From: Lumbricus rubellus | Taxonomy: Eukaryota; Annelida; Clitellata; Crassiclitellata; Lumbricidae | Assembly: GCA_945859605.1 (NCBI GenBank) | Contig: OX243814.1 | Span: forward strand, 43,306,005 to 43,370,004 | Direction of reading: 5' to 3' | Length of the DNA: 64,000 bases | Part shown: one piece after another, positions 22,980-29,404 of the stretch | Position numbering within the stretch: position 1 is the first letter of the stretch | Layout: each line of letters begins with the position of its first letter | Notes under the pieces: model-generated | The model's input: only the letters and a program-made list of their open reading frames with translations | Told to the model about the DNA's origin: nothing | Databases searched by the model: none | Made by a program: the position numbers and the translations under genes

Positions 22980-23513
22980 TCAGAGCTTTTTTTTCAACCC
23001 CATTCCAAAATGGGTCTTTGTTGATAATATCGGTTTAACTATAGATCTTTCAATTCGTTCGCGGAACGAAGGATTAGGTATATTATTTAATTCATCTATC
23101 ATAGCTCTGTCAGCGACGTTTCTCCCTGCTGTGTCAGCATGTTTAGCATAAGCCATGTCGTGGCGATAGGCTGCTGCATCAACCCTATCTACTGGTTTAC
23201 TCCAGTCTTTTGGCGTCCCATCACTATTCAATCTCAAATCCAATCGAGTTCCTGGACCTGTGAAAGAATGTCCTGGAAGATGCATTTCACCCGGGTACTT
23301 TGCCCATGGAAGTTTAATATTAGAAGTAGCAGAATTGAGAGCTGATACCAAATCACCACCTGTAGTAGACATTTTAGTAAACTGAGTTTTTCTAGCGCCA
23401 CAATCAACGCATACACATCTAAGCATAGATCTACCATTCTTACTAACGACTCGTTGAATATCTCTACACTCAGTTTTTCGTTTACATTTTACGCAATACG
23501 AGCTGTGCTCCAT
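22980..23513 (-). CDS. Zinc-ribbon + phospholipase A2-like protein (element 1)
   Basis: The protein has 177 residues. The N-terminus is a zinc ribbon with Cys pairs 7/10 and 35/38 and the NGR motif at 26-28, as in DUF5679-type viral proteins. The rest is a parvovirus-VP1-like secreted phospholipase A2 domain: LPGHSFTGPGTRLD (79-92) is the calcium-binding loop, and RVDAAAYRHDMAY (110-122) carries the catalytic His118-Asp119. In parvoviruses this activity opens endosomal membranes during entry; here that role is inferred. The gene diverges from the ATPase gene with only 20 bp between the two ATGs. Its last codons read TTG AAA AAA AAG CTC TGA, and the integrase frame lies -1 relative to them, so it may also be the 5' part of a frameshifted phospholipase-integrase polyprotein. 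Open and apparently intact. Confidence 0.88.
   Translation of the reverse strand: MEHSSYCVKCKRKTECRDIQRVVSKNGRSMLRCVCVDCGARKTQFTKMSTTGGDLVSALNSATSNIKLPWAKYPGEMHLPGHSFTGPGTRLDLRLNSDGTPKDWSKPVDRVDAAAYRHDMAYAKHADTAGRNVADRAMIDELNNIPNPSFRERIERSIVKPILSTKTHFGMGLKKKL
22986..22992 (-). promoter_or_regulatory. Candidate -1 frameshift site A AAA AAG (element 1)
   Basis: The heptamer is in the X XXY YYZ phase of the phospholipase frame, immediately followed by CTC and the TGA stop. Shifting -1 opens the integrase frame. Downstream on the same strand, AACTTGCTGAC can pair with GTCAGGAAGTT (ten pairs, one mismatch, 18-nt loop). The stem starts about 18 nt after the heptamer, farther than usual. Confidence 0.55.
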
Positions 23514-23533
23514 TTTAATATAATATAATTAAA
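23514..23533. promoter_or_regulatory. 20-bp divergent promoter region (element 1)
   Basis: Between the minus-strand phospholipase ATG and the plus-strand ATPase ATG lies only TTTAATATAATATAATTAAA. With the start codons it forms the symmetric flanks CATTTTAAT...ATTAAAATG. Both genes must share these TATA-like sequences, or their promoters lie inside each other's coding sequence. Confidence 0.5.
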
Positions 23534-24310
23534 ATGGAAGTCCATGACCTGTCATGGAATGAAGATACATCTAAACGCTTTAACAGACCTCTCCTACCAA
23601 GAAGCATCAGAGGTTTGATCGTAGGTAAGTCTCAATGTGGTAAAACGATTTTACTACTTAATTTATTACTGAGACCTGGTTGGTTAGATTACGATAACCT
23701 ACATATCTTCGGCAAAAGTTTATTTCAACCAGAATATAAGATCCTTAAGAAAGCATTCGAAGAGAAATTACCAAAGGAAGCAATTATAAGACTTTTTGAT
23801 AATCGCGATGAAATCATGAAATTAAATGTATCACCGACCGCCGTAGTCGAGGAGATGTCTAAAAACATGGCCAAAAAATCGGATATAGAATGCAAGTTCT
23901 TTGAAACCTCTGAAGATGTTCCAGATCCACGAGACTTAAGTCGAGATAAGAAGAATCTCATGATTTTTGATGATTTACAGTTAGAGCGACAAAATAAATG
24001 CGAATCGTATTATATAAGAGGTAGGCATAGTAATGTAGACTGCTTTTACCTAGCACAAAATTATTTCAAGCTACCTAGACAAACTATAAGAGAGAATGCT
24101 AACTTTATATGTCTATTCCCTCAAGACCTCAAAAATATTAATCATATATACAGCGATCATATAGGCGTAGATGATATGACTATTGAAGAATTTCGAAAAC
24201 TATGCAAAACTGCGTGGGATGAAACGCATGGTTTTGTGGTTATAGACCTTACTAGTAAAACAAATAAGGGCAGGTACAGATCTGGATTAGATACATTTTA
24301 CATTAAATAA
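23534..24310 (+). CDS. FtsK/HerA-type DNA packaging ATPase (element 1)
   Basis: This 258-residue genome-packaging ATPase is of the A32/FtsK-HerA type found in Polintons, virophages and large DNA viruses. It is thought to pump DNA into preformed capsids. The P-loop GKSQCGKT is at residues 31-38. A Walker B element, LMIFDDLQ, lies near 141-148 with two acidic residues. QNYFKLPRQTIREN (about 175-188), with its conserved polar residues, fits the sensor region. The length is normal for the family. It is the first gene of the rightward cluster. The copy in element 2 differs at a handful of residues, mostly near the N-terminus. No defect is seen. Confidence 0.9.
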   Translation: MEVHDLSWNEDTSKRFNRPLLPRSIRGLIVGKSQCGKTILLLNLLLRPGWLDYDNLHIFGKSLFQPEYKILKKAFEEKLPKEAIIRLFDNRDEIMKLNVSPTAVVEEMSKNMAKKSDIECKFFETSEDVPDPRDLSRDKKNLMIFDDLQLERQNKCESYYIRGRHSNVDCFYLAQNYFKLPRQTIRENANFICLFPQDLKNINHIYSDHIGVDDMTIEEFRKLCKTAWDETHGFVVIDLTSKTNKGRYRSGLDTFYIK

Positions 24311-24376
24311 AAGCAATAATAAAATGATAACAAAATTTAAGATTTTATATTCTAGGTTTAAAAATAGCTATCTAAA

Positions 24377-25150
24377 ATGGAAACCCTTCTTGACGAAATT
24401 TTATCTAATACTCAAACGATTGCACGCAACACAGAGGCTAAAGAATCCTTTTGCATTTTGTTGAGCGAAAGGAGCACACGAATTCGAACGAAATTTAATC
24501 CACTAATCGAACTGGATAAAAGTAAAAAATATGAAATGGCCCTTGTTAATCTTGAAACGTACTACAGTTTTCCTAATATAGACGAAACAAATAATAAATT
24601 TGTATATTCGTCAGATAACGGTGTAACGTGGAAAGATTTAGACATTCCAACCGGTTGCTATGAAATCGATGACTTAAACGAATACATACAGAGAATTTTA
24701 AAGGAAGAAGGTCATGGTCAATGTATAAAGTTGCGACCAAATAACAATACTTTGAAGGCTGGTTTGGAAATTGATGAGAACTATAAAATTGATTTTAGAG
24801 TACCAAATTCAATTAGTACCGTTCTAGGATTTCAGAGTCGTGTATACTCCGAAGGATATAACGAATCCGAGCACATAGTCGAAGTAAACAGCGTGAATAG
24901 TTTACGAGTTACGAGTGATATAATAGGATCATCGTATGCTAACGGAACTACGGAGAACATAATTTATTCTTTCTTTCCATCGGTCGGGCCTGGTTACAAG
25001 ATAATCGAATCTCCTCATAATCTCGTGTATCTTCCAATAACGCTATACTCTATTTCATCGATGGAAACAAAACTAATAGACCAAAATGGAAAACTAATTA
25101 ATTTAAGAGGTGAGGAATTGTCGATACGATTTCACATAAGAGAGGTTTAA
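24377..25150 (+). CDS. Penton-like minor capsid protein (element 1)
   Basis: This 257-residue protein lies between the packaging ATPase and the core protein gene. Sequence features fit the Polinton minor capsid (penton) protein, a single jelly-roll subunit that fills the five-fold vertices. These include KYEMALVNLETYYSFPNI (50-67), followed by the FVYSSD strand and IPTGCYEIDDLNEYIQ, and strand-rich sequence up to the C-terminal SIRFHIREV. Identification rests on these conserved strands, length and position rather than on a catalytic motif, so it is less certain than the enzymes. The start ATG follows a leader containing TTTTATATTC. The frame is intact and close to its element 2 homologue. Confidence 0.72.
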   Translation: METLLDEILSNTQTIARNTEAKESFCILLSERSTRIRTKFNPLIELDKSKKYEMALVNLETYYSFPNIDETNNKFVYSSDNGVTWKDLDIPTGCYEIDDLNEYIQRILKEEGHGQCIKLRPNNNTLKAGLEIDENYKIDFRVPNSISTVLGFQSRVYSEGYNESEHIVEVNSVNSLRVTSDIIGSSYANGTTENIIYSFFPSVGPGYKIIESPHNLVYLPITLYSISSMETKLIDQNGKLINLRGEELSIRFHIREV

Positions 25151-25174
25151 TTTAAAGTTTATATTTAATATAAG

Positions 25175-25825
25175 ATGAGCGCTTACGCTAAGGTTAAAGT
25201 TAATATTTCCGAAGGGCAAAAAGAGAAGATTAAGCGAGCTGTTCAAGTAGGAACTGGAGTGAGTATAAGACTTTCTCATGGAGACATAACTGGTGAGCAT
25301 GTATTAGCTCTAAACCAGAGGCAAATCAACAAGTTAACTAAAGCGTATCAGAATGGAACTGGAGTGACAATTAAAATGGGTAAAAAGCAGTTAGAAGATA
25401 ATGCGAGAGTCGAAGGCGGATTTATTGGCGCTATTCTACCGTTCTTAGCAACAGCCGGAAAGTTTCTTCTGTCAAGTGTTCTTCCGAGTTTAGCCACAGG
25501 AGCCTTAACAGGATTGGGTTCTGCAGCTGGTTCCAAAATTGTCGATAAAATTAGTGGATCTTCGATCTCACGCCAGATTAGTGGATCTTCGATCTCACAT
25601 CAGACAAGTGGATCTGGCGTGCTGTACGTTAAGAAAAGAGGAATATGCTGTAAGATAGTGCCTGCTGGGGAAGGTCTTTTTCTATCTCCGTGGAAAAAGG
25701 GTATTTCGATATCGGGTTCCGGTCTGTTTATGAAAAGAGGAACAGGATATGTCAGCGGTGAAGGTCTTATACTTGGTCCCAATTCACCATTTAAAAATAT
25801 TCCTATTCTTGGAATGTTACTTTAA
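25175..25825 (+). CDS. pX-like virion core protein (element 1)
   Basis: This 216-residue basic protein resembles the adenovirus pX/mu-like late proteins of adintoviruses. The N-terminal 75 residues contain two related segments, VGTGVSIRL and NGTGVTIKM. A hydrophobic Gly/Ala/Leu-rich segment spans about 83-115 (IGAILPFLATAG onward). A Gly/Ser-rich tail has repeated ISGSS/ISGSG motifs. ISGSG (179-183) matches the adenain consensus (M/I/L)XGX|G, so the protein is probably processed by the element's own protease. In this copy one of three such sites in element 2 reads TSGSG instead and another reads VSGEG. The gene also contains two copies of a 19-bp motif that recurs upstream of the polymerase. 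Confidence 0.7.
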   Translation: MSAYAKVKVNISEGQKEKIKRAVQVGTGVSIRLSHGDITGEHVLALNQRQINKLTKAYQNGTGVTIKMGKKQLEDNARVEGGFIGAILPFLATAGKFLLSSVLPSLATGALTGLGSAAGSKIVDKISGSSISRQISGSSISHQTSGSGVLYVKKRGICCKIVPAGEGLFLSPWKKGISISGSGLFMKRGTGYVSGEGLILGPNSPFKNIPILGMLL

Positions 25826-25841
25826 ACAATCTCTTATATAA

Positions 25842-26224
25842 ATGTCTGGATACGGTCACCCAATACACAAATTTATCACCAAACGGAAGCCTCGTGTGAG
25901 TTCGATAATTTGGATGCCTAAAGTGGTCACTCACGCTCCGGCAAGACAACGAGCGACAGATATGAGATTTTTGCTCAGCAAGCGATAACGATTGAACCAA
26001 AGACAAATATTACAGTAGAAGTAGGCCTTGGAGTCCGAATGACCAGTGGAATGTGTCTAGTCTCTCTTAGACAGAAGTTGAAACAACTCAGACTGAGTCT
26101 TCAAGATGGTACTGTCCTAGAGGACGCAGAGGATATAATAATTACAATTCAAAACAACTCCGATTCACCAGTTACTATAAACGAAAAAGACTCCATTTGT
26201 TACGTTAATTACTACGATGCATAA
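25842..26224 (+). pseudogene. dUTPase-fold protein, frameshifted (element 1)
   Basis: The equivalent gene in element 2 (52698) is open. Here four bases are missing near 25954, so translation from the ATG at 25842 leaves the conserved frame after about 38 codons and stops at TAA 25986-25988. The conserved frame resumes and ends at 26224. The downstream part (EPKTNITVEVGLGVRM, then a strand-rich region ending in INEKDSICYVNYYDA) resembles the trimeric dUTPase fold. The classic catalytic motifs are weak, so enzyme activity is doubtful even in the intact copy. The break is a simple small deletion and could also be an assembly error. No restored product is given here. Confidence 0.7.
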
Positions 26225-26225
26225 C

Positions 26226-26287
26226 GTGTCGTTTTACGTTACGTTTTATGTTTACGTTTTACGTTTACGTTTTACGTTACGTTTTAA
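26226..26287 (+). repeat. TTTACGT tandem repeats (element 1)
   Basis: Imperfect repeats of TTTACG/TTACGT fill the gap between the dUTPase-like gene and the next ATG. A shorter version is at 53088-53134 in element 2, where it is read as a C-terminal extension. Confidence 0.8.
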
Positions 26288-26302
26288 ACATTATAATAAA
26301 AA

Positions 26303-27202
26303 ATGTCGCTACTGAAAATTAGCGATTCTGCAAAGAGAGATTTTATTATCGAAGAGTTTTTAAAAACGAAAAAAAATATTAAACAAAACTTTCTCTCAGA
26401 GAGAATAGATGACCTTGGACTTCAACGAGAATTAACGAAAATCTACAAACCAATAGTCGACTCTCAATCAGCAATTTCGAAAGAACAAAACGCTTTGCTG
26501 TCGACAATAAAGGATAATTCTGCAGCAACATCACTTGCTCTAAAAGCACTTCCAGATTCGTTGAAAACCATTCAATTTCCTCAGTATCCGTCTATAGAGG
26601 CGTACGATGACGATGACCCAGTAGAAGACATTAGAAGGTTAGAATTAGGAAATATTGCAGTTGAATACCTTAAAAAATATGCTTCCGATAGAAGACTTGT
26701 GGATACAACATTCGGATTAAGATCAAGAGATGGAAAATTCTACATCGGTGACAGCGAAGCCTCAATCCAAGGAAATGATATTACAGTTGGAACCACAACT
26801 TATCAAGGAACTCCAGGATTATGGGAATTGTTAACGTTAGCTAGTCCAAACAGTTCAATTTATGATAATCGTGATCTCGAAGAATACGCCGAGATTCTAA
26901 CTAAAACGAATGCCATGAGTCAGCCAAATAAACCAAACAAACCTAAATCGTCTAGAAGTGTAAAATATAAACAGATAATAAAACCCATATGGGACGATTA
27001 CATGAAGTTAAGAGGTAAAACAGGAAGCGGAATAATTACCATTCCTTCAGATCCTAACGAATTAGTAAAACAATTAGAGTTGCGAATATATAGCTACAAA
27101 GCGGGAAATACGGGTGTAAGAAATGAAATTGTAGGTATTACGGATGAGTTACTAAGACAAAGAGTGATAACCAAAGATGAATATAAAAAATTGACGATCT
27201 AA
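26303..27202 (+). CDS. DUF8207-like Polinton protein (element 1)
   Basis: This 299-residue protein is of the kind found in many invertebrate Polintons and annotated as DUF8207. The N-terminal half is charged and helical (about 1-95), with a DDDDP acidic patch at about 102-106. The conserved core is DTTFGLRSRDGKFYIGDSEA followed by TYQGTPGLWELLT (about 170-182). The C-terminus (about 210-299) is basic and helical. The function is not established. Its constant place between the dUTPase-like and pVI-like genes, among structural genes, suggests a virion or assembly role. The frame is intact in both copies. Confidence 0.7.
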   Translation: MSLLKISDSAKRDFIIEEFLKTKKNIKQNFLSERIDDLGLQRELTKIYKPIVDSQSAISKEQNALLSTIKDNSAATSLALKALPDSLKTIQFPQYPSIEAYDDDDPVEDIRRLELGNIAVEYLKKYASDRRLVDTTFGLRSRDGKFYIGDSEASIQGNDITVGTTTYQGTPGLWELLTLASPNSSIYDNRDLEEYAEILTKTNAMSQPNKPNKPKSSRSVKYKQIIKPIWDDYMKLRGKTGSGIITIPSDPNELVKQLELRIYSYKAGNTGVRNEIVGITDELLRQRVITKDEYKKLTI

Positions 27203-27243
27203 TTTAAAAATTGATGATCTAATTAAAAATTGATGATATAGAA

Positions 27244-27600
27244 ATGCTGGTCGTTGCGAGAAGAAGTTATAAAAAAGTACACGTTGTCGGTGGAGCAGGA
27301 ATATTCGATTCCATTGCAGGATTTCTCAAGAGACTACTAACTTCGAATGCAGCCAAACAAATTGCGAGCACAGCTGTCAAAGAGATTGGGAGTGTTGCTA
27401 AGGATAAGGCTATCGACGTTGGAAAACGATTACTCAATAAGATACTCCCACCAACCACCGTTCAACAGCCGATAACTCAGGAAACTAAAGTCATTCTAGC
27501 TAGATTACTCGGGTCGAATCCGCAAATGACGGGAGGAGCTATTAGAATTCAAGATCTAGTAAAACGCTTAAACGGAGGTGGTTTGAAAATGGCAGTTTAA
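27244..27600 (+). CDS. pVI-like amphipathic (membrane-lytic) protein (element 1)
   Basis: This small 118-residue basic protein has one long amphipathic helix region, roughly residues 18-67 (AGIFDSIAGFLKRLL onward). That is the arrangement of adenovirus pVI and the membrane-active proteins of adintoviruses. Candidate adenain sites flank the functional parts: VVGG|A at 14-18 just before the helix, MTGG|A at 95-99 and LNGG|G at 109-113. The last two fit (M/I/L)XGG|X exactly. Adenovirus pVI is likewise cut at both ends, and its C-terminal peptide activates the protease. The gene sits directly before the major capsid gene. Intact; the final Val is absent in element 2. Confidence 0.72.
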   Translation: MLVVARRSYKKVHVVGGAGIFDSIAGFLKRLLTSNAAKQIASTAVKEIGSVAKDKAIDVGKRLLNKILPPTTVQQPITQETKVILARLLGSNPQMTGGAIRIQDLVKRLNGGGLKMAV

Positions 27601-27665
27601 ATTTATTTTGCTTAAGTTTATTTTCTTATTTAGGTCTAAAAATTTATTTTCTTATTTAAAAATAT

Positions 27666-28976
27666 ATGTATAATAAAATGCAATCCGATATTCTAAGATT
27701 CACAGAGCAACCATTGATCGATGAAGGTATCGAGCGATACGAATGGCACGAGTACGAACCTGTAGCGAGAACTAACCTTAACAGTTCTGGTGAAATAAGA
27801 ATAAATATTGAATTACAAGACTTATACAGTCACCCAGCAGAGTCGTATCTGCAATTCGAAGGAAGACTAATTAAAGCTGACGACACCGCATACGTTAATG
27901 CTGATTTAGTCGCTCTTACGAATAATGGGCTTATGTATCTATTCAGTCAAATATCCTATCAGTTATCAAATCAAGAAATCGAAACGCTATTTCATCCGTG
28001 TCAAGTTACAACGATGCTCGGTTTACTTACGTATCCAAACGATTTTCAGCTGACTCAAGGCTTAAATCAGCTGTGGTATAAAGACACTGGAGCGACTGCT
28101 GTTATTGCGGACAACCCCGGATTTGCCACTAGACAAAGCTTTCTCATTCGCAAACCAAACACTAAAGGAATGTTCAGCTTTATTGTTCCGTTGAAACATA
28201 TTTTCGGGTTTTGCGACGATTACGACAAGATTATTTACGGTTTTAAACAGACGCTGACATTAGTTCGTAAAGCCGACGATGATGCAATATTCCGAGATAA
28301 CGCTGCAGCTGCTGGAAAAGTTGCGATAAACAAAATTTCATGGTTTATTCCACACGTTATTCCTTCCGATATGGAACGAATGCAGTTGTATAAGACGATT
28401 GAATCAAAATTAACGTTGCCAGTTGCGTATAGAGCTCGTCAATGCGACACAATAACGGTTCCTCAGTCGACAAGTTTCAGTTGGCGTCTTAGCGTAAAAA
28501 CATCACCTGAGAAACCTAGATATATCATCGTAGGATTTCAGACGGACCGTAGCGGTAATCAGGAAAGTAATCCGTCGCTATTTAATCACTGCGATCTCAA
28601 GAACATATATGTGATGATGAATCAAGAAAGATATCCAGCTGTCGATCATAACCTGTCGTTTCCTAATCAACAATTCTCCAGAGCGTACAGAGACGCGTCC
28701 TCCTTTAGTCAAAAATTCTATGGTATGGATAAGTTGATTACCCAAAGCAATATAACACCTGTAGATTATAAAGAATTATACCCGTTGTTCGTGTTCGATG
28801 TAAGCAAACAATCCGAGCGTTTGAAATCGTCAGTCGTTGATATTCAGATTAAGGCTCTTTTCAATGCAGCAGTGCCAGCCGACACAGAAGCGTATGCTGT
28901 CGTAATTTCAGATAGGTTGCTGCAGTTCCAATCGGATGGGCAGAAAATGAGTGTTGTGTATGGAAAATTGATTTAA
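27666..28976 (+). CDS. Major capsid protein, double jelly-roll (element 1)
   Basis: This 436-residue protein fits the Polinton/adintovirus hexon-like major capsid protein, the trimer-forming double jelly-roll subunit of the icosahedral shell. Visible family features include the N-terminal IERYEWHEYEPVAR region, the NADLVALTNNGLMYLFSQISYQ segment, LFHPCQ, RKPNTKGMFSFIVPLKHIFGFCDDYDKIIYG, and the C-terminal PLFVFDVSKQSERL. It is the longest structural gene and is placed as expected before the SAP-NUMOD1 and polymerase genes. Two ATGs are close together (codons 1 and 5). The second follows TATAATAAA directly, as in the other genes, and may be the true start. This copy is full length; element 2 lacks 49 residues. 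Confidence 0.88.
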   Translation: MYNKMQSDILRFTEQPLIDEGIERYEWHEYEPVARTNLNSSGEIRINIELQDLYSHPAESYLQFEGRLIKADDTAYVNADLVALTNNGLMYLFSQISYQLSNQEIETLFHPCQVTTMLGLLTYPNDFQLTQGLNQLWYKDTGATAVIADNPGFATRQSFLIRKPNTKGMFSFIVPLKHIFGFCDDYDKIIYGFKQTLTLVRKADDDAIFRDNAAAAGKVAINKISWFIPHVIPSDMERMQLYKTIESKLTLPVAYRARQCDTITVPQSTSFSWRLSVKTSPEKPRYIIVGFQTDRSGNQESNPSLFNHCDLKNIYVMMNQERYPAVDHNLSFPNQQFSRAYRDASSFSQKFYGMDKLITQSNITPVDYKELYPLFVFDVSKQSERLKSSVVDIQIKALFNAAVPADTEAYAVVISDRLLQFQSDGQKMSVVYGKLI

Positions 28977-28992
28977 AGAATACTTATATATT

Positions 28993-29322
28993 ATGAAGCT
29001 ACCAGAGCTTAGAATGTTGGCCAAGCATAACAATGTTACAGGCACTTCGCATCTCAACAAACCTCAAATGATAGCTGTATTGATTGAAAAGAATATTCTT
29101 CCGACGGACTACAAGTCTGTGTCATATCGACATGACACGCTGGGTAGTATCAGGAAACAACCGAGAAGAGTAGATATTATAGATCGAGAGACTGGCGTTG
29201 TTACCTCGTATCCATCGATGTATAAAGCTGCTAAGGCGTACGGTCAGAGTGCTGGCATAATAGCTTATCATAACGGAAATGTCTGGAGAGATAGATATGA
29301 AATTAAAGTGTATGAGAGATAG
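28993..29322 (+). CDS. SAP-NUMOD1 DNA-binding protein (element 1)
   Basis: This 109-residue protein has two recognisable parts. Residues 1-36 (KLPELRMLAKHNNVTGTSHL, then KPQMIAVLIEKNIL) look like a SAP-type helix-extended-loop-helix DNA-binding motif. Residues about 60-107 (DIIDRETGVVTSYPSMYKAA through GIIAYHNGNVWRDRYEI) match the NUMOD1 helix-turn-helix module, best known as the DNA-binding part of homing endonucleases. No nuclease domain is present. A role in binding element DNA for replication, transcription or packaging is inferred from its place between capsid and polymerase genes. Both copies are open and nearly identical. Confidence 0.68.
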   Translation: MKLPELRMLAKHNNVTGTSHLNKPQMIAVLIEKNILPTDYKSVSYRHDTLGSIRKQPRRVDIIDRETGVVTSYPSMYKAAKAYGQSAGIIAYHNGNVWRDRYEIKVYER

Positions 29323-29344
29323 AATGATATGCAATTAAAGTGTT

Positions 29345-29372
29345 CGATAAGTGGATCTTCGATCTCACAGCT
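29345..29372 (+). promoter_or_regulatory. 19-bp repeated motif upstream of polymerase (element 1)
   Basis: AGTGGATCTTCGATCTCAC at 29350-29368 lies in the 82-bp gap before the polymerase gene. The same 19 bp (or its 17-bp core) recurs inside the pX-like gene at about 25553-25571 and 25580-25598. Its occurrence in both coding and non-coding positions suggests a DNA-level signal. Confidence 0.5.
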
Positions 29373-29404
29373 AATGTTTTAATATTTTTGCGTGGTAAGA
29401 TAAA

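Noticed and set aside
22980..22992. Phospholipase stop as a simple pseudogene break of a fused gene
   Set aside because: Both copies keep the same stop and the same frame relation with otherwise intact domains, which does not look like independent decay.
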